Under the pieces are notes generated by a model. It made no database searches and had not been told where the DNA came from. It was given only the letters and a program-made list of their open reading frames with translations. Shown piece by piece: positions 40,320 to 48,914 of a stretch of DNA of 64,000 nt. This DNA is from Paractinoplanes toevensis (GTDB lineage Bacteria; Actinomycetota; Actinomycetes; Mycobacteriales; Micromonosporaceae): NCBI RefSeq assembly GCF_018332695.1, contig NZ_BOQN01000065.1:1-64000 (forward strand). Reading direction: 5' to 3'. The translations under genes were made by a program, and so were the position numbers. Each line of letters starts with the position of its first letter. Position 1 is the stretch's first letter.

Positions 40320-42499
40320 GCCTGCACCCGCCCGGGGATGCTCACAGCCGGTTCGAGGGGCACGTCGTCGAGTTGGTGGCGCAGCTTCTCGCCTTCGACG
40401 TCCACATCGGGCATCAGCCGGTCCAGCCATTGGGGTAGCCACCAGGCGGCCTTGCCGAGCAGGGTCATCACGGCCGGCGCGATGGTCATCCGGACGACGA
40501 ACGCGTCGAAGAGCACGGCCGCGGAGAGCGCGAAACCGATCGATCTGATGAGCGGGTCGGGGGCGATGATGAATCCGGCGAAGACGCTGATCATGATGAT
40601 CGCGGCGGCGGTGACCACCCGGGCGCCGTGGCCGAAGCCGGTGATCACGGCCTCGCGGGCTGCGGCGCCGTGCACGTAGTCCTCGCGCATCCGGGTGACC
40701 AGGAATACCTGGTAGTCCATGGCCAGGCCGAACACGATGCCGATCACGACGATGGGTAGGGAGCTGACGATCGGCCCGGTGCGGTCGGTGCCCCAGCCCC
40801 ATTGGAACAGTGCCACGAGGGCGCCGAAGGTGGCGGCGAGGCTGAGCAGGAAGCCCACGGTGGCCTTGATCGGTACCAGCACCGACCGGAACACCAACAT
40901 GAGCAGCAGGAACGCCAGACCCACGACCACTGCCAGGTAGGGGAGGAGGGCGCCGGCGAGTTTGGTGGAGACGTCGATGTTGACCGCGGTCAGGCCGGTG
41001 ACGCCGACGCTTGCGCCGGTGACGGTGCCGTCGAGGTGGCGGATGGCGTGTACGAGGTCTTTCGTGGCGGTGTCGCCGGGTCCGCTGGTGGGGATGACGG
41101 TGAGCAGGGCGGTGTCGCCGGCGGGGTTGACGGCGATGGTGGCCGCGGTGGTGACGCCGGGTAGGGCGGTGATTTTCTGTACGACTTGCTCGGCGGTGTT
41201 CTTCGCGGCGCCGGCCGGGGTGTCGACCACGACGGTGAGTGGCCCGTTGAAGCCGGCGCCGAAGCCGGTGGCCACCAGATCGTAGGCCTTGCGTTGGGTG
41301 GTGCCGGTTGCGGCGGTTCCGTCGTCCGGCATGCCCAGTTGCAGGTCCAGGGCCGGGGTCGCGACGACGCCGAGTGCGGCCACGGCGATCAGCAGTGTGG
41401 CGACCGGCCGGCGGGCGATCGCGCGGGCCCAGCGGGTGCCGAGGTTGGTGGTGCCGGCCTCGGGGTCGCGGGTGCGCCGAGTGCGGGCGCGTCTGCCGAG
41501 GACCCGACGGCCGGCGAAGCCGAGCAGGGCGGGCAGCAGGGTCAGCGCGATGACCACGGCGATGGCCACGGTGAACGCGGCGGCCAGGCCCATCTGGGTC
41601 AGGAACGGCACGCCGACGACCGAGAGTGCGGCCAGCGCGATCACGACGGTGAGGCCGGCGAAGACGACCGCTGAGCCGGCGGTCCCGACCGCCCGGCCGG
41701 TCGCTCCCTCGGGTTCGCGGCCGTCAGCGAGTTCGTGCCGGTAGCGGGAGACGATGAACAGGGCGTAGTCGATCGAGACGGCGAGGCCGAGCATCAGTGC
41801 GAGGATCGGCGTGGTCGAGGACAGGTCGATGAAGCCGGTGGCGGCGGTGATCACACTGATGCCGATACCGATGCCGAACACCGCGGTCAGCAGCGGCAGG
41901 CCGGCGGCCAGCAGGGATCCGAACGTGATCACCAGAACCACGGCGGCCACCGCGACGCCGATCACCTCCCCTACGCCGAACTCGTTCTGGGCCTGCAGCG
42001 CGTCACCGCCGACCTCGACGCTCAGGCCCTTGTCGCGGGCCCGCTCGGCGATTCCGGTGAGCGCGTCGAGGTCGCCGTCGGTCAGCTCCTGCGCCGGAAC
42101 CCGGTAGGTCGCCTGGGCGAAGCCGACGGTCCCGGCCTGGTTCACGGCACCGGACCGGAACGGGTCGTTCACCGAGGCCACCTGGGGTGCTCGGCGCAAC
42201 TCGGCGACGACCTGCTCGACGGCGGCCTTCGTGGCCGCGCCGGTGAGCTGCTGTCCGGCCGGCGCGGCGAACACCACCCGTGCGGTGGCGCCGTCGGCCG
42301 ACGCCTGCGGGAACCGTTCCTGCAGCAGGTCGATCGCCTCCTGCGACGGCGTCCCGGGAATCCGGAACGCGTCAGACGTGGAACCGGACAAGGTCGCGGC
42401 GCCGGTCACGGTGACCGCGAGGACCGCCAGCCACAACCCGACGACCAGCCATCGCCGACGGAACGCGAACCGGCCCAGCCGGTACAGGAACGAAGCCAT
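40316..42499 (-). CDS. MMPL/RND-type transporter
   Basis: A 727-residue transporter with two repeats of one plus five membrane spans and large external loops (about residues 35-160 and 385-510). MMPL landmarks: an N-terminal RRRWLVVGLWLAVLAV helix, GLAVSIDYALFIVSRYRHEL and GIVFGLAMDYQVFLVTRMRE (the two GxxxDY segments that carry the proton-relay aspartates). ATG at 42499 has a GGAGGAG site. The family exports lipids, drugs or siderophores by proton motive force. Divergent from a TetR gene with a dense operator array between, so expression is probably drug- or lipid-induced. Cotranscribed with the PanE-like gene. Confidence 0.9.
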   Translation of the reverse strand: MASFLYRLGRFAFRRRWLVVGLWLAVLAVTVTGAATLSGSTSDAFRIPGTPSQEAIDLLQERFPQASADGATARVVFAAPAGQQLTGAATKAAVEQVVAELRRAPQVASVNDPFRSGAVNQAGTVGFAQATYRVPAQELTDGDLDALTGIAERARDKGLSVEVGGDALQAQNEFGVGEVIGVAVAAVVLVITFGSLLAAGLPLLTAVFGIGIGISVITAATGFIDLSSTTPILALMLGLAVSIDYALFIVSRYRHELADGREPEGATGRAVGTAGSAVVFAGLTVVIALAALSVVGVPFLTQMGLAAAFTVAIAVVIALTLLPALLGFAGRRVLGRRARTRRTRDPEAGTTNLGTRWARAIARRPVATLLIAVAALGVVATPALDLQLGMPDDGTAATGTTQRKAYDLVATGFGAGFNGPLTVVVDTPAGAAKNTAEQVVQKITALPGVTTAATIAVNPAGDTALLTVIPTSGPGDTATKDLVHAIRHLDGTVTGASVGVTGLTAVNIDVSTKLAGALLPYLAVVVGLAFLLLMLVFRSVLVPIKATVGFLLSLAATFGALVALFQWGWGTDRTGPIVSSLPIVVIGIVFGLAMDYQVFLVTRMREDYVHGAAAREAVITGFGHGARVVTAAAIIMISVFAGFIIAPDPLIRSIGFALSAAVLFDAFVVRMTIAPAVMTLLGKAAWWLPQWLDRLMPDVDVEGEKLRHQLDDVPLEPAVSIPGRVQA

Positions 42500-42541
42500 C
42501 TCGGATCTCCTCCGGAACATCGATGTGGTCCGCAAGCTAGC

Positions 42542-42623
42542 CGATCGTGCAGTCGGGCGCTGCACGATCGTGAAGTTGCTCACTTTACGATCGTGCAGTA
42601 ACTTACTTTACGATCGTGCAGTT
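42542..42623. promoter_or_regulatory. Four-copy operator array between the MMPL and TetR genes
   Basis: The motif CGATCGTGCAG appears at 42542-42552, inverted at 42560-42570, and direct again within 42587-42599 and 42610-42622. The first two form an 11-bp inverted repeat with a 7-base spacer; the last two are a 23-base direct repeat (ACTTTACGATCGTGCAGT). Further downstream ACGATCG occurs once more at about 42633. The array overlaps the likely promoters of both genes. Confidence 0.85.
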
Positions 42624-42685
42624 GTTGCCTGAACGATCGGCCAGTTAGGCTTCGTGGCACCACCGGGGTTCAGCAAGGAGGACGC

Positions 42686-43261
42686 ATGTCCGTGACAGCA
42701 GTCCGGGCGACGGACAGCCGGCACCGCTTCATCGACGCCGCGACCCGCCTGTTCGCCCGGCACAGCTTCGCCGGCACGTCGCTGCAGATGATCGCCGACG
42801 AGGTGGGCGTCACGAAGTCGGCCGTGCACCACCATTTCCGTACTCGAGAGGAACTGCTCACCGCGGTGGTCGAGCCGCTGGCCGGGGAGTTGCGGGCGGC
42901 CGTCGCGGCGGCCGAGACGCAACGGACCAGGAGGGCCCGGGCGGAGCGCATGCTCACCGGCTTCATCGACGTCGTGATCCGCAACCGCGTTCTGGTCCCC
43001 GTGCTGGTCGGCGATCCCGGGGCGATCGAGACCCTGCGCTCGCACGCCGACATGAGCGACCTGGGCGAACGTCTGCTCAAGTTGCTCGCCGACGTCGATC
43101 CCGGCGTGGGCGGGTGGATCAAGGCCGATCTCACCGTCTCCGGGATTGCCTGCGGGATGGGCGTGAGAGCGCTCGAGCTCGACGACGACCTGCTGCGCGA
43201 GCACCTGGTCGGCGCCGGCCGGCGCATCCTCGGGCTGCGTGCCCCGCGCTGCCTCCGCTGA
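42686..43261 (+). CDS. TetR-family regulator of the MMPL operon
   Basis: A 191-residue TetR protein: HRFIDAATRLFARHSFAGTS, LQMIADEVGVTKSAVHHHFRTREELL is the helix-turn-helix, then a helical ligand domain. ATG at 42686 has an AAGGAGGA site. Divergent placement beside the operator array makes it the probable repressor of the transporter gene and itself. Confidence 0.9.
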   Translation: MSVTAVRATDSRHRFIDAATRLFARHSFAGTSLQMIADEVGVTKSAVHHHFRTREELLTAVVEPLAGELRAAVAAAETQRTRRARAERMLTGFIDVVIRNRVLVPVLVGDPGAIETLRSHADMSDLGERLLKLLADVDPGVGGWIKADLTVSGIACGMGVRALELDDDLLREHLVGAGRRILGLRAPRCLR

Positions 43262-43389
43262 CCCCGGCGGCGGTCGTGCCTGCGTGGCCCCGCTGGTTTC
43301 TCGCCGCTCTTGGGGTATAGCAGGCTGTACCAATAAGTGGGTAGCTGCCTGGATCGATCGGGACCGCTGCGGAAAATAGCGTTCTTGGC

Positions 43390-44598
43390 ATGACGACGAA
43401 GAAGTACCGCAACCTGACGATCGGACTCATCGCCACCGGCGCCCTCCTCGCCGGCGGTGCCGGAGTCGCCACCGCTGATGCCACGCCGAGCGCCCGCGCC
43501 GTGCAGTCCGGCTGGGACGGTGTCACCCGCGAACAGGTGCAGATCGACTTCGGCCAGGGCTGGGTCACCAAGGCCGAGCTCACCTATCCGAGCCGCGCCC
43601 GGCGTCCCCTGCCGCTGGTCGTCTTCCTGCACGGCAGCGGCCGCAACGACATGAACCAGACGTTGCCCGACGGCAAGGGGGCGACCTTCGTCCCGCTCGC
43701 ACAGGCCGCCAGCCGGGAGGGCTTCGCGACCCTGCGGTTCAACAAGCGTGGAGTGACCGACATCGGACCGGTGGAGAGCACCGACCCGGCGCAGCTGACG
43801 CCGAAGAACCCGTACGACCAGATCCAGCGCGATGCTGCCTCGGTGGTGCGGTTCGCCGCTCGATCGCCGAAGGTCGACCCTTCGAAGATCTTCCTCCTCG
43901 GCCATAGCGAGGGCACCAACGTAGCCGCCAACCTGGCTGCCGATCCGAAGAGGTTCGGCATCCCGAAGCCGGCCGGCGTGGTCGAGATGGGAGTCGTCGG
44001 ACTGCCTGTCGAGCAGTTGCTGACCTTCCAGATCTTCGGCCGGCTGCTGGCCGAGCTGCACGACGAGTTCGACGTGAACGGCGACGGTCAGCTCACGGCC
44101 GTCGAGGCGGCCGACGGCCTGGTGGCCCAGCCCAAGGAGGTTGCCGACCAGTTCCGCGCCGTCCTGCTCGACGGCAGAAAGGTGCTGGCCAGCACTGACA
44201 AGAACCACGACGGCCGGATCGCGATCGACGCCGAGGCCGGCGCCGTGCTGCGCAAGCTCACCCACATCGACGACTACCCGAACCTGCCGGACCTGGACGA
44301 ATACACGATCAACTACGCGAAGGACATCGCCCGCTTCCCGACGGTCTCGCAGGCGTTGCCCAAGTTCTCCGGCCCGACGCTGATGCTCAACGGTGAGAAC
44401 GACATCCAGACCCCGGCCCGCGCCGCAATCGTCGCTGACGCAGCCGTCGCCGCGGCCGGCAACAAGGACCACAAGCTCGTCATCTACCCGGGCATGGCGC
44501 ACACCATGAACATCACCCCGAAGTTCCACCCGGAGTTCGGCGAACCCGACAAGCAGGTCATCACCGAGATCCAGGGCTGGCTCAAGGCCCACCGCTGA
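43390..44598 (+). CDS. Secreted alpha/beta-hydrolase with two EF-hand-like insertions
   Basis: A 402-residue exported hydrolase. Signal peptide residues 1-30 (ending VATADA). Catalytic triad candidates: GHSEG with Ser173, the acid in NGENDIQTP and the histidine in PGMAHTMN. Between the core strands the lid region contains two calcium-binding-type loops, DVNGDGQLTAVE from Asp228 and DKNHDGRIAIDAE from Asp270. The combination suggests a calcium-stabilised or calcium-regulated extracellular esterase or peptidase; the substrate is not evident. ATG at 43390 begins the signal peptide. Confidence 0.85.
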   Translation: MTTKKYRNLTIGLIATGALLAGGAGVATADATPSARAVQSGWDGVTREQVQIDFGQGWVTKAELTYPSRARRPLPLVVFLHGSGRNDMNQTLPDGKGATFVPLAQAASREGFATLRFNKRGVTDIGPVESTDPAQLTPKNPYDQIQRDAASVVRFAARSPKVDPSKIFLLGHSEGTNVAANLAADPKRFGIPKPAGVVEMGVVGLPVEQLLTFQIFGRLLAELHDEFDVNGDGQLTAVEAADGLVAQPKEVADQFRAVLLDGRKVLASTDKNHDGRIAIDAEAGAVLRKLTHIDDYPNLPDLDEYTINYAKDIARFPTVSQALPKFSGPTLMLNGENDIQTPARAAIVADAAVAAAGNKDHKLVIYPGMAHTMNITPKFHPEFGEPDKQVITEIQGWLKAHR

Positions 44599-44659
44599 GG
44601 GAGTTCCGCGGTTTCCGAGACAGCCGAGGCCGGTCAGGGTCTCAGCCGCCGACCAGAGC

Positions 44660-44685
44660 CCGCCGACCGGCGGCCGGGTCGGCGG
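44660..44685. terminator. Hairpin between convergent genes
   Basis: A 9-bp GC stem (CCGCCGACC with GGTCGGCGG) and an 8-base loop between the convergent EF-hand hydrolase and ankyrin genes. No T-run. Confidence 0.4.
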
Positions 44686-44749
44686 CCTCTCGGCGGAGCC
44701 GGACCTGGGCGACCCGGGCCCGGTATTCCTGAGGGACCGGCCTCCTGGA

Positions 44750-45235
44750 CTACCTGGCTCCGGCTGCTTCGGTGGTTCGCCTCGTCGGCCCGGGCGTGGC
44801 GGTGTGGTCTGCCGTGAGCAATTCGAGAGTGTGCCGGTGGCCGCCGGCCTCGGCCCACTGCGCTGCCGTGCGGCCGGAACCGTTGTCCTCGCGCTGGTTC
44901 GGGTCGGCGCCGGCCGCCAGTAGTACCCGAACCGACCTGTCATGCCCCCAGCACGCCGCGCCGCACAATGGCAGCCCTTCCTCGCCGGTCCCGCTTTCGG
45001 CATTCGGATCGGCGCCGGCGGCCAGCAGGACCCGCACGTTGTCGACCCGGTCCTGCACGCTCGCGCGGTACAACGGCGTAGACCGGCCCGGACCGGGCGT
45101 GTTCGGGTCAGCGCCGGCACGGATGAGCCCGACGACACGCTCGACGCCGGCCCAGCCCGCCGCCTCCGTGAGGCGCTGCTGCAACTTCTTTCGGCGACGC
45201 CTGTTCACCGCCCTATTGTGAACGAGCGCCTTCAC
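44750..45235 (-). CDS. Ankyrin-repeat protein
   Basis: A 161-residue protein with three to four ankyrin repeats: ERVVGLIRAGADPNTPGPGR, TPLYRASVQDRVDNVRVLLA followed by AGADPNAE, then RSVRVLLAAGADPNQREDNG and RTAAQWAEAGGHRHTLELL. The LLxAGADPN ends are distinctive. There is no signal peptide. It is a protein-interaction module; the partner is unknown. The first 25 residues are basic (RRRRKKLQQR). Confidence 0.88.
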   Translation of the reverse strand: MKALVHNRAVNRRRRKKLQQRLTEAAGWAGVERVVGLIRAGADPNTPGPGRSTPLYRASVQDRVDNVRVLLAAGADPNAESGTGEEGLPLCGAACWGHDRSVRVLLAAGADPNQREDNGSGRTAAQWAEAGGHRHTLELLTADHTATPGPTRRTTEAAGAR

Positions 45236-45342
45236 TGTCTGTGGCTACCGGCCATGGCGCGGTTTGGCCGCCACACCCTGCCAGGAGTGGGCACCGCCGT
45301 CATCCCGCCGCCTGTCCCGACCTCTTCCGTACTCAACTGCCG

Positions 45343-45840
45343 TCAGAAGGTGCAGAACGGTGCCGGCTGGGTGAGGCCAAGTTCCTTGCAGTCCCAATCG
45401 GTGCCCTGCTCGTGGTACCGCCAACCCGTATCGGTCGTGTAGTGGAACAGGTAGCGGACGTTGCCGCCGGTCGGGCGCTTCACGTCGGCTGCCGCCCAGG
45501 TCTCCGCGCACTGCACCCCGGTGGACGCGAAGGACCAGTCCGGCGGCAGTTCGACCAGGTCGCCGAGGGTTTCGATCGATGGACAGTCGGGCTTCCCCGG
45601 TCCGGCACTGCTGGGGGCGGCTGCGGGTGGCGGCACCGGGCCGGGCCGGTGGCCGGCGGCCAAGGCGACCGTACCGCCGATGGCGAACACCACCGCGGCG
45701 GCTGCGACGCCGGCGGCAGCAGTCGCCCGCCGTTGGGACTGCCGCGACCTGCGCAGGGTCCGCTCGTACAGGTCGGTGCTGCCGCCGTGCTCGCTCAGAT
45801 CGGACATGGCCTGACGCAGCGGTCCGAGGTTGTCGGTCAT
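45343..45840 (-). CDS. Single-span membrane protein, probable partner of the adjacent ECF sigma factor
   Basis: A 165-residue protein: an N-terminal cytoplasmic helix (MTDNLGPLRQAMSDLSEHGG), a hydrophobic span (about residues 40-62) and an external domain containing four conserved cysteines, ending CKELGLTQPAPFCTF. It starts within the sigma-factor stop (TGATG overlap), the usual place for an anti-sigma gene, but there is no HxxxCxxC zinc motif. The external domain is homologous to the lipoprotein two genes upstream. It is likely the sensor or anti-sigma of the operon. Confidence 0.8.
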   Translation of the reverse strand: MTDNLGPLRQAMSDLSEHGGSTDLYERTLRRSRQSQRRATAAAGVAAAAVVFAIGGTVALAAGHRPGPVPPPAAAPSSAGPGKPDCPSIETLGDLVELPPDWSFASTGVQCAETWAAADVKRPTGGNVRYLFHYTTDTGWRYHEQGTDWDCKELGLTQPAPFCTF

Positions 45841-46358
45841 CAGGCCTCCTCCATCACGGCCGAGAGCAACTCGGGCGCTATTTCGCGCATGCGGGCCAGT
45901 GCCTTGCTGGTCTGACTCTTGATCGTGCCGACCGAGCACTGCAACAGGTCCGCGGCCTCGGCCTCGCTGCGGTCCTCGAAGAAGCGGACCACCAGCACCG
46001 CGCGCTGCCGCTGGGTGAGTTGGGCGAGGGCCTGGTGCAGGGCGAGCTTGAGATCGGTACGGCGGGCGTGGTCACTGCCGGGCGCCACCACGTCGGCCAG
46101 TTCCCCGGGCAGGGACTCGGCCACCTTGCGGCGGCGCCACCAGCTCACATGCTGGTGGTACATCGCGGTGCGGGTGTACGCCTCGAAGTGCCCCGGATCG
46201 TCCAGCCGCCGCCGGCCTCGATGGGTTCGGGCCAGAGCGTCCTGCACCAGATCCTCGGCGAGGTGCCGGTCGCCGGTCAGCAGGAACGCCGTCCGGAGCA
46301 AGGCCGGCGAGCGGGTCCGGACGAACTCCCGGAACTGATCGTCGATCGAGTCCGCCAT
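45840..46358 (-). CDS. ECF RNA polymerase sigma factor (SigE family)
   Basis: A 172-residue sigma-70 group 4 factor. Region 2 reads FREFVRTRSPALLRTAFLLTGD, HLAEDLVQDALARTHRGRRR; region 4 reads LTQRQRAVLVVRFFEDRSEA, EAADLLQCSVGTIKSQTSKAL. No C-terminal extra domain. ATG at 46358 gives a normal family start. Flanked upstream by a lipoprotein and downstream by an overlapping membrane partner; together they form a likely cell-envelope signalling operon. Confidence 0.92.
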   Translation of the reverse strand: MADSIDDQFREFVRTRSPALLRTAFLLTGDRHLAEDLVQDALARTHRGRRRLDDPGHFEAYTRTAMYHQHVSWWRRRKVAESLPGELADVVAPGSDHARRTDLKLALHQALAQLTQRQRAVLVVRFFEDRSEAEAADLLQCSVGTIKSQTSKALARMREIAPELLSAVMEEA

Positions 46359-46476
46359 GCCCCGCTCTTGCTCCCCACGTGCCGCACATCCTGTCAGCCG
46401 GCGGCGGTGCGGCCGGCTGACTGTGGCGCACACCGTAGCCGGTGTGCACCACAGCGCGCGGCTGCGGTCACCCCGG

Positions 46477-46905
46477 TCAGGAGATGCAGAACGGTGCCGG
46501 CTGGGTGAGGCCGAGGTCCTTGCAGTCGTATCCGCTGCCCTCGCCGTAGTACTTCCAGCCCGTACCGGCCTTGTAGTGGAACAGGTAGACGCCGTCACCG
46601 ACGTTCGGGCCCTGTGGATCGGCTCCCGCCCAGCCCTTCACGCACTCGACATTGCCGAAGGTCGCACCCTTCGGCAGTTCGACCAACTTCTGCAGGACCG
46701 TCCCCGATGGACAGTCGGCACTCTCGACACCGCCGGGCGCCTTGGCGGTCACCGTGGGCGTAGCAGCGGGGCTGCCGTCCGCCGGGGCAGCCGGGGCCGG
46801 AGCAGATGCGGTTGAGCCAGGGCCGGGTGCCGCCGTGGCGGTACAGGCGGTAAGCGCGAACAGAATGGTGGCAGCGGGCAGCAGCAGAAGACGGCGTGCA
46901 GACAT
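46477..46905 (-). CDS. Lipoprotein sharing the four-Cys domain of the sigma partner
   Basis: A 142-residue lipoprotein with signal peptide and lipobox (LFALTAC, Cys21). After an Ala/Pro/Thr-rich linker (about 22-56) comes an 80-residue domain with CPSGTVLQKLVELP, YLFHYKAGTGWKYYGEGSG and the final CKDLGLTQPAPFC. This lines up along its whole length with the external domain of the membrane protein at 45343. First gene of the operon, followed 118 bases later by the sigma factor. Probably an extracellular ligand-binding or competing partner. Confidence 0.85.
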   Translation of the reverse strand: MSARRLLLLPAATILFALTACTATAAPGPGSTASAPAPAAPADGSPAATPTVTAKAPGGVESADCPSGTVLQKLVELPKGATFGNVECVKGWAGADPQGPNVGDGVYLFHYKAGTGWKYYGEGSGYDCKDLGLTQPAPFCIS

Positions 46906-47613
46906 TTCCGGACCCCTATGGATGGTGGCGATCGTTGCTTACATCCGGGTACATGCGATCCACCGCCCGCAGGTTGCCGCCGACCAGAATTTATCTCCAT
47001 TTCTTTCGGCGACCCGTGCGCCGTGAGCCGGAACCGTGGCCTGTCCCCGCTCGTGGCCCCCCGGGGCCGGGTCGGTCAGCTGCCGACACTGAGTTAGGGG
47101 TGTAATCGATATCGCTTCCTCGTTCACGCGCCTGACGTAGCGGTTTCAGTCAGTCCGTGCCGATCTGTCGGACGAGCCGTGTGGTCTGGGTGTTCGGCTT
47201 CGCGGGTTGGGTTCCCGGAGCTCCGAGCCGATGGCAGGAGCAGTCGGCCATCCGAGCTGGGCGTAGCTCTGTGTAACGAGCGCACGCGACCTGCGCGACC
47301 CATCGGCAGGGTGCAGTCCGTGGGCTCATATGGGCCCTCTTCGCTCGGCCACCGTGAGGATCGCGGCGTAGCGGCACCTCACCGGTGTCTTGTACGGCAG
47401 CCTCCATCAGCTGCCAGGCTGCACCCGGACGGCGGCATGGTACGTCCATCGGACCACTCATGGGGCTGGGAAGAGCTATTCAGCTGATGCGACAAGATCA
47501 TCCTTATGATTCTTTGATGGCGTGCATGGGGGCGACCGCGAGGACACGTTCGGTGGATATTTGCCGTCGCGGGCGTCGTGCTCTTCTGTGCTGTGCGACG
47601 CGATGGGAGCGGG
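46906..47613. other. Long intergenic region without a supported gene
   Basis: About 700 bases between the lipoprotein and the monooxygenase. Open frames exist in several directions but none has normal codon usage, a ribosome site and a recognisable motif together. The left part should contain the lipoprotein promoter and the right part that of the monooxygenase; no operator palindrome was picked out. Confidence 0.5.
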
Positions 47614-48798
47614 ATGACAGGCCGAGGGGTCTACGAACAGTCGACGCGGCTCGACCCGGCCGCCGAACCGGTTTTGATCATCGGAGCCGGGCCGGCGGGG
47701 CTGGCTGCGGCTGCCGAGCTCCGTCACCACGGCGTTCCGTCGCGGATCGTCGATCGTGCCGACGCCGTAGCGTCGTCGTGGCGCACCCGGTACGACGCGC
47801 TTCGTCTCAACACCTGCCGTTGGAATTCCGTGCTGCGGGTCGGCGATCGGTATGCGCCGGGAACGCCGTTTTTCCCGTTGCGCGAGAACGCTGTTGCGTA
47901 TCTCGAGAATTTCGCCGCAGAGCACGAGGCCGATGTGCAGTTCGGTGTGCAGGTCAACCGTATCGAATCCGTCCCCGAGGGTTGGCGCGTGTGCACCTCG
48001 GCGGGGCCGATGACAGCACGCCAAGTCGTTGTCGCCACCGGTCATCAACACACCCCATGGCTGCCGGATTGGCCCGGCAAGGACGAGTACGCCGGACGGA
48101 TCGTGCACTCTTGGAACTACCGCAACCCGCAGGAGTTCCAAGGTCTTGACGTGCTTGTCGTCGGGGCCGGTTGTTCGGGCCTCGACATCGCCCGTGATCT
48201 CGCTCAAGGCGGAGCGGCGCACGTGCAGGTTGCGGTACGAACACAACCCAACTTGTTGCGCAAGAAGTCACTCGGACTCCCGACGGATCTACTCGCCGCG
48301 GTACTGCACCGAGTTCCCGTTCGCGTCGCTGATTCGGTGGGACGTTTCGTGCAGCGTTCGAGCATCGGCGATCTGCGGCAATGGGGATTGAACCGGCCCG
48401 AAGAAGGCATCTTCACGCGCCAACACCGCGACGGTAGCCCTCCGGTCATCGTCGGCGATGACGTGTTCGACGCCATCCGGAATCGCCGGTTCGAAATCGT
48501 CGCCGGTGTGTCCTCCGTTGGCGCCGATGGTGTGCGGCTGGCTGACGGGACCATGCTGCAGCCCGATGCCATTGTTGCCGCAACCGGCTACACGTCCGGA
48601 CTCGAAACGGTCGTCGGTCACCTCGGCGTGTTGGACGAACGGGGTAATCCATTGAACTACCGGCAGCCGGCGGTTCGACCGGGCTTGCATTTTCTGGGGT
48701 ATGCGCCCTGTATGGGTGTCATCGGAAGAGACGCGAAGCGGGTTATGCGACATGTGCTCGCGGAGCTGAAATCGTCGACGGTCACCGCACCTTCGTAA
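47614..48798 (+). CDS. FAD-dependent monooxygenase-like oxidoreductase (FMO/YUC type)
   Basis: A 394-residue flavoprotein. The FAD loop is LIIGAGPAGLAAAAEL (about residues 21-36); the NADPH loop is VLVVGAGCSGLDIARDLA; between them VVVATGHQHTPWLPDWPGKD, and ATGYTSG near the end, matches class B flavin monooxygenases. The exact FMO signature FxGxxxHxxx(F/W) is seen in changed form (YAGRIVHSWNY). Likely oxygenates or dehydrogenates a small molecule in the cytoplasm. ATG at 47614 follows GGGAGCGGG. Stands alone. Confidence 0.88.
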   Translation: MTGRGVYEQSTRLDPAAEPVLIIGAGPAGLAAAAELRHHGVPSRIVDRADAVASSWRTRYDALRLNTCRWNSVLRVGDRYAPGTPFFPLRENAVAYLENFAAEHEADVQFGVQVNRIESVPEGWRVCTSAGPMTARQVVVATGHQHTPWLPDWPGKDEYAGRIVHSWNYRNPQEFQGLDVLVVGAGCSGLDIARDLAQGGAAHVQVAVRTQPNLLRKKSLGLPTDLLAAVLHRVPVRVADSVGRFVQRSSIGDLRQWGLNRPEEGIFTRQHRDGSPPVIVGDDVFDAIRNRRFEIVAGVSSVGADGVRLADGTMLQPDAIVAATGYTSGLETVVGHLGVLDERGNPLNYRQPAVRPGLHFLGYAPCMGVIGRDAKRVMRHVLAELKSSTVTAPS

Positions 48799-48914
48799 CG
48801 CACCGGCGCTGCCGGTTCGTGGCCTACCCCGCGGTGCGGTTTCTTGCGGCCCGTGGTGGGTTCGACCGGGTGCCTATGATCGCTGTCTGAGGGCTGCCCT
48901 ATCGAAGGGTTCTG

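Noticed and set aside
46906..47613. Small genes in the gap before the monooxygenase
   Set aside because: Several frames are open but lack ribosome sites, biased codon use and recognisable motifs.
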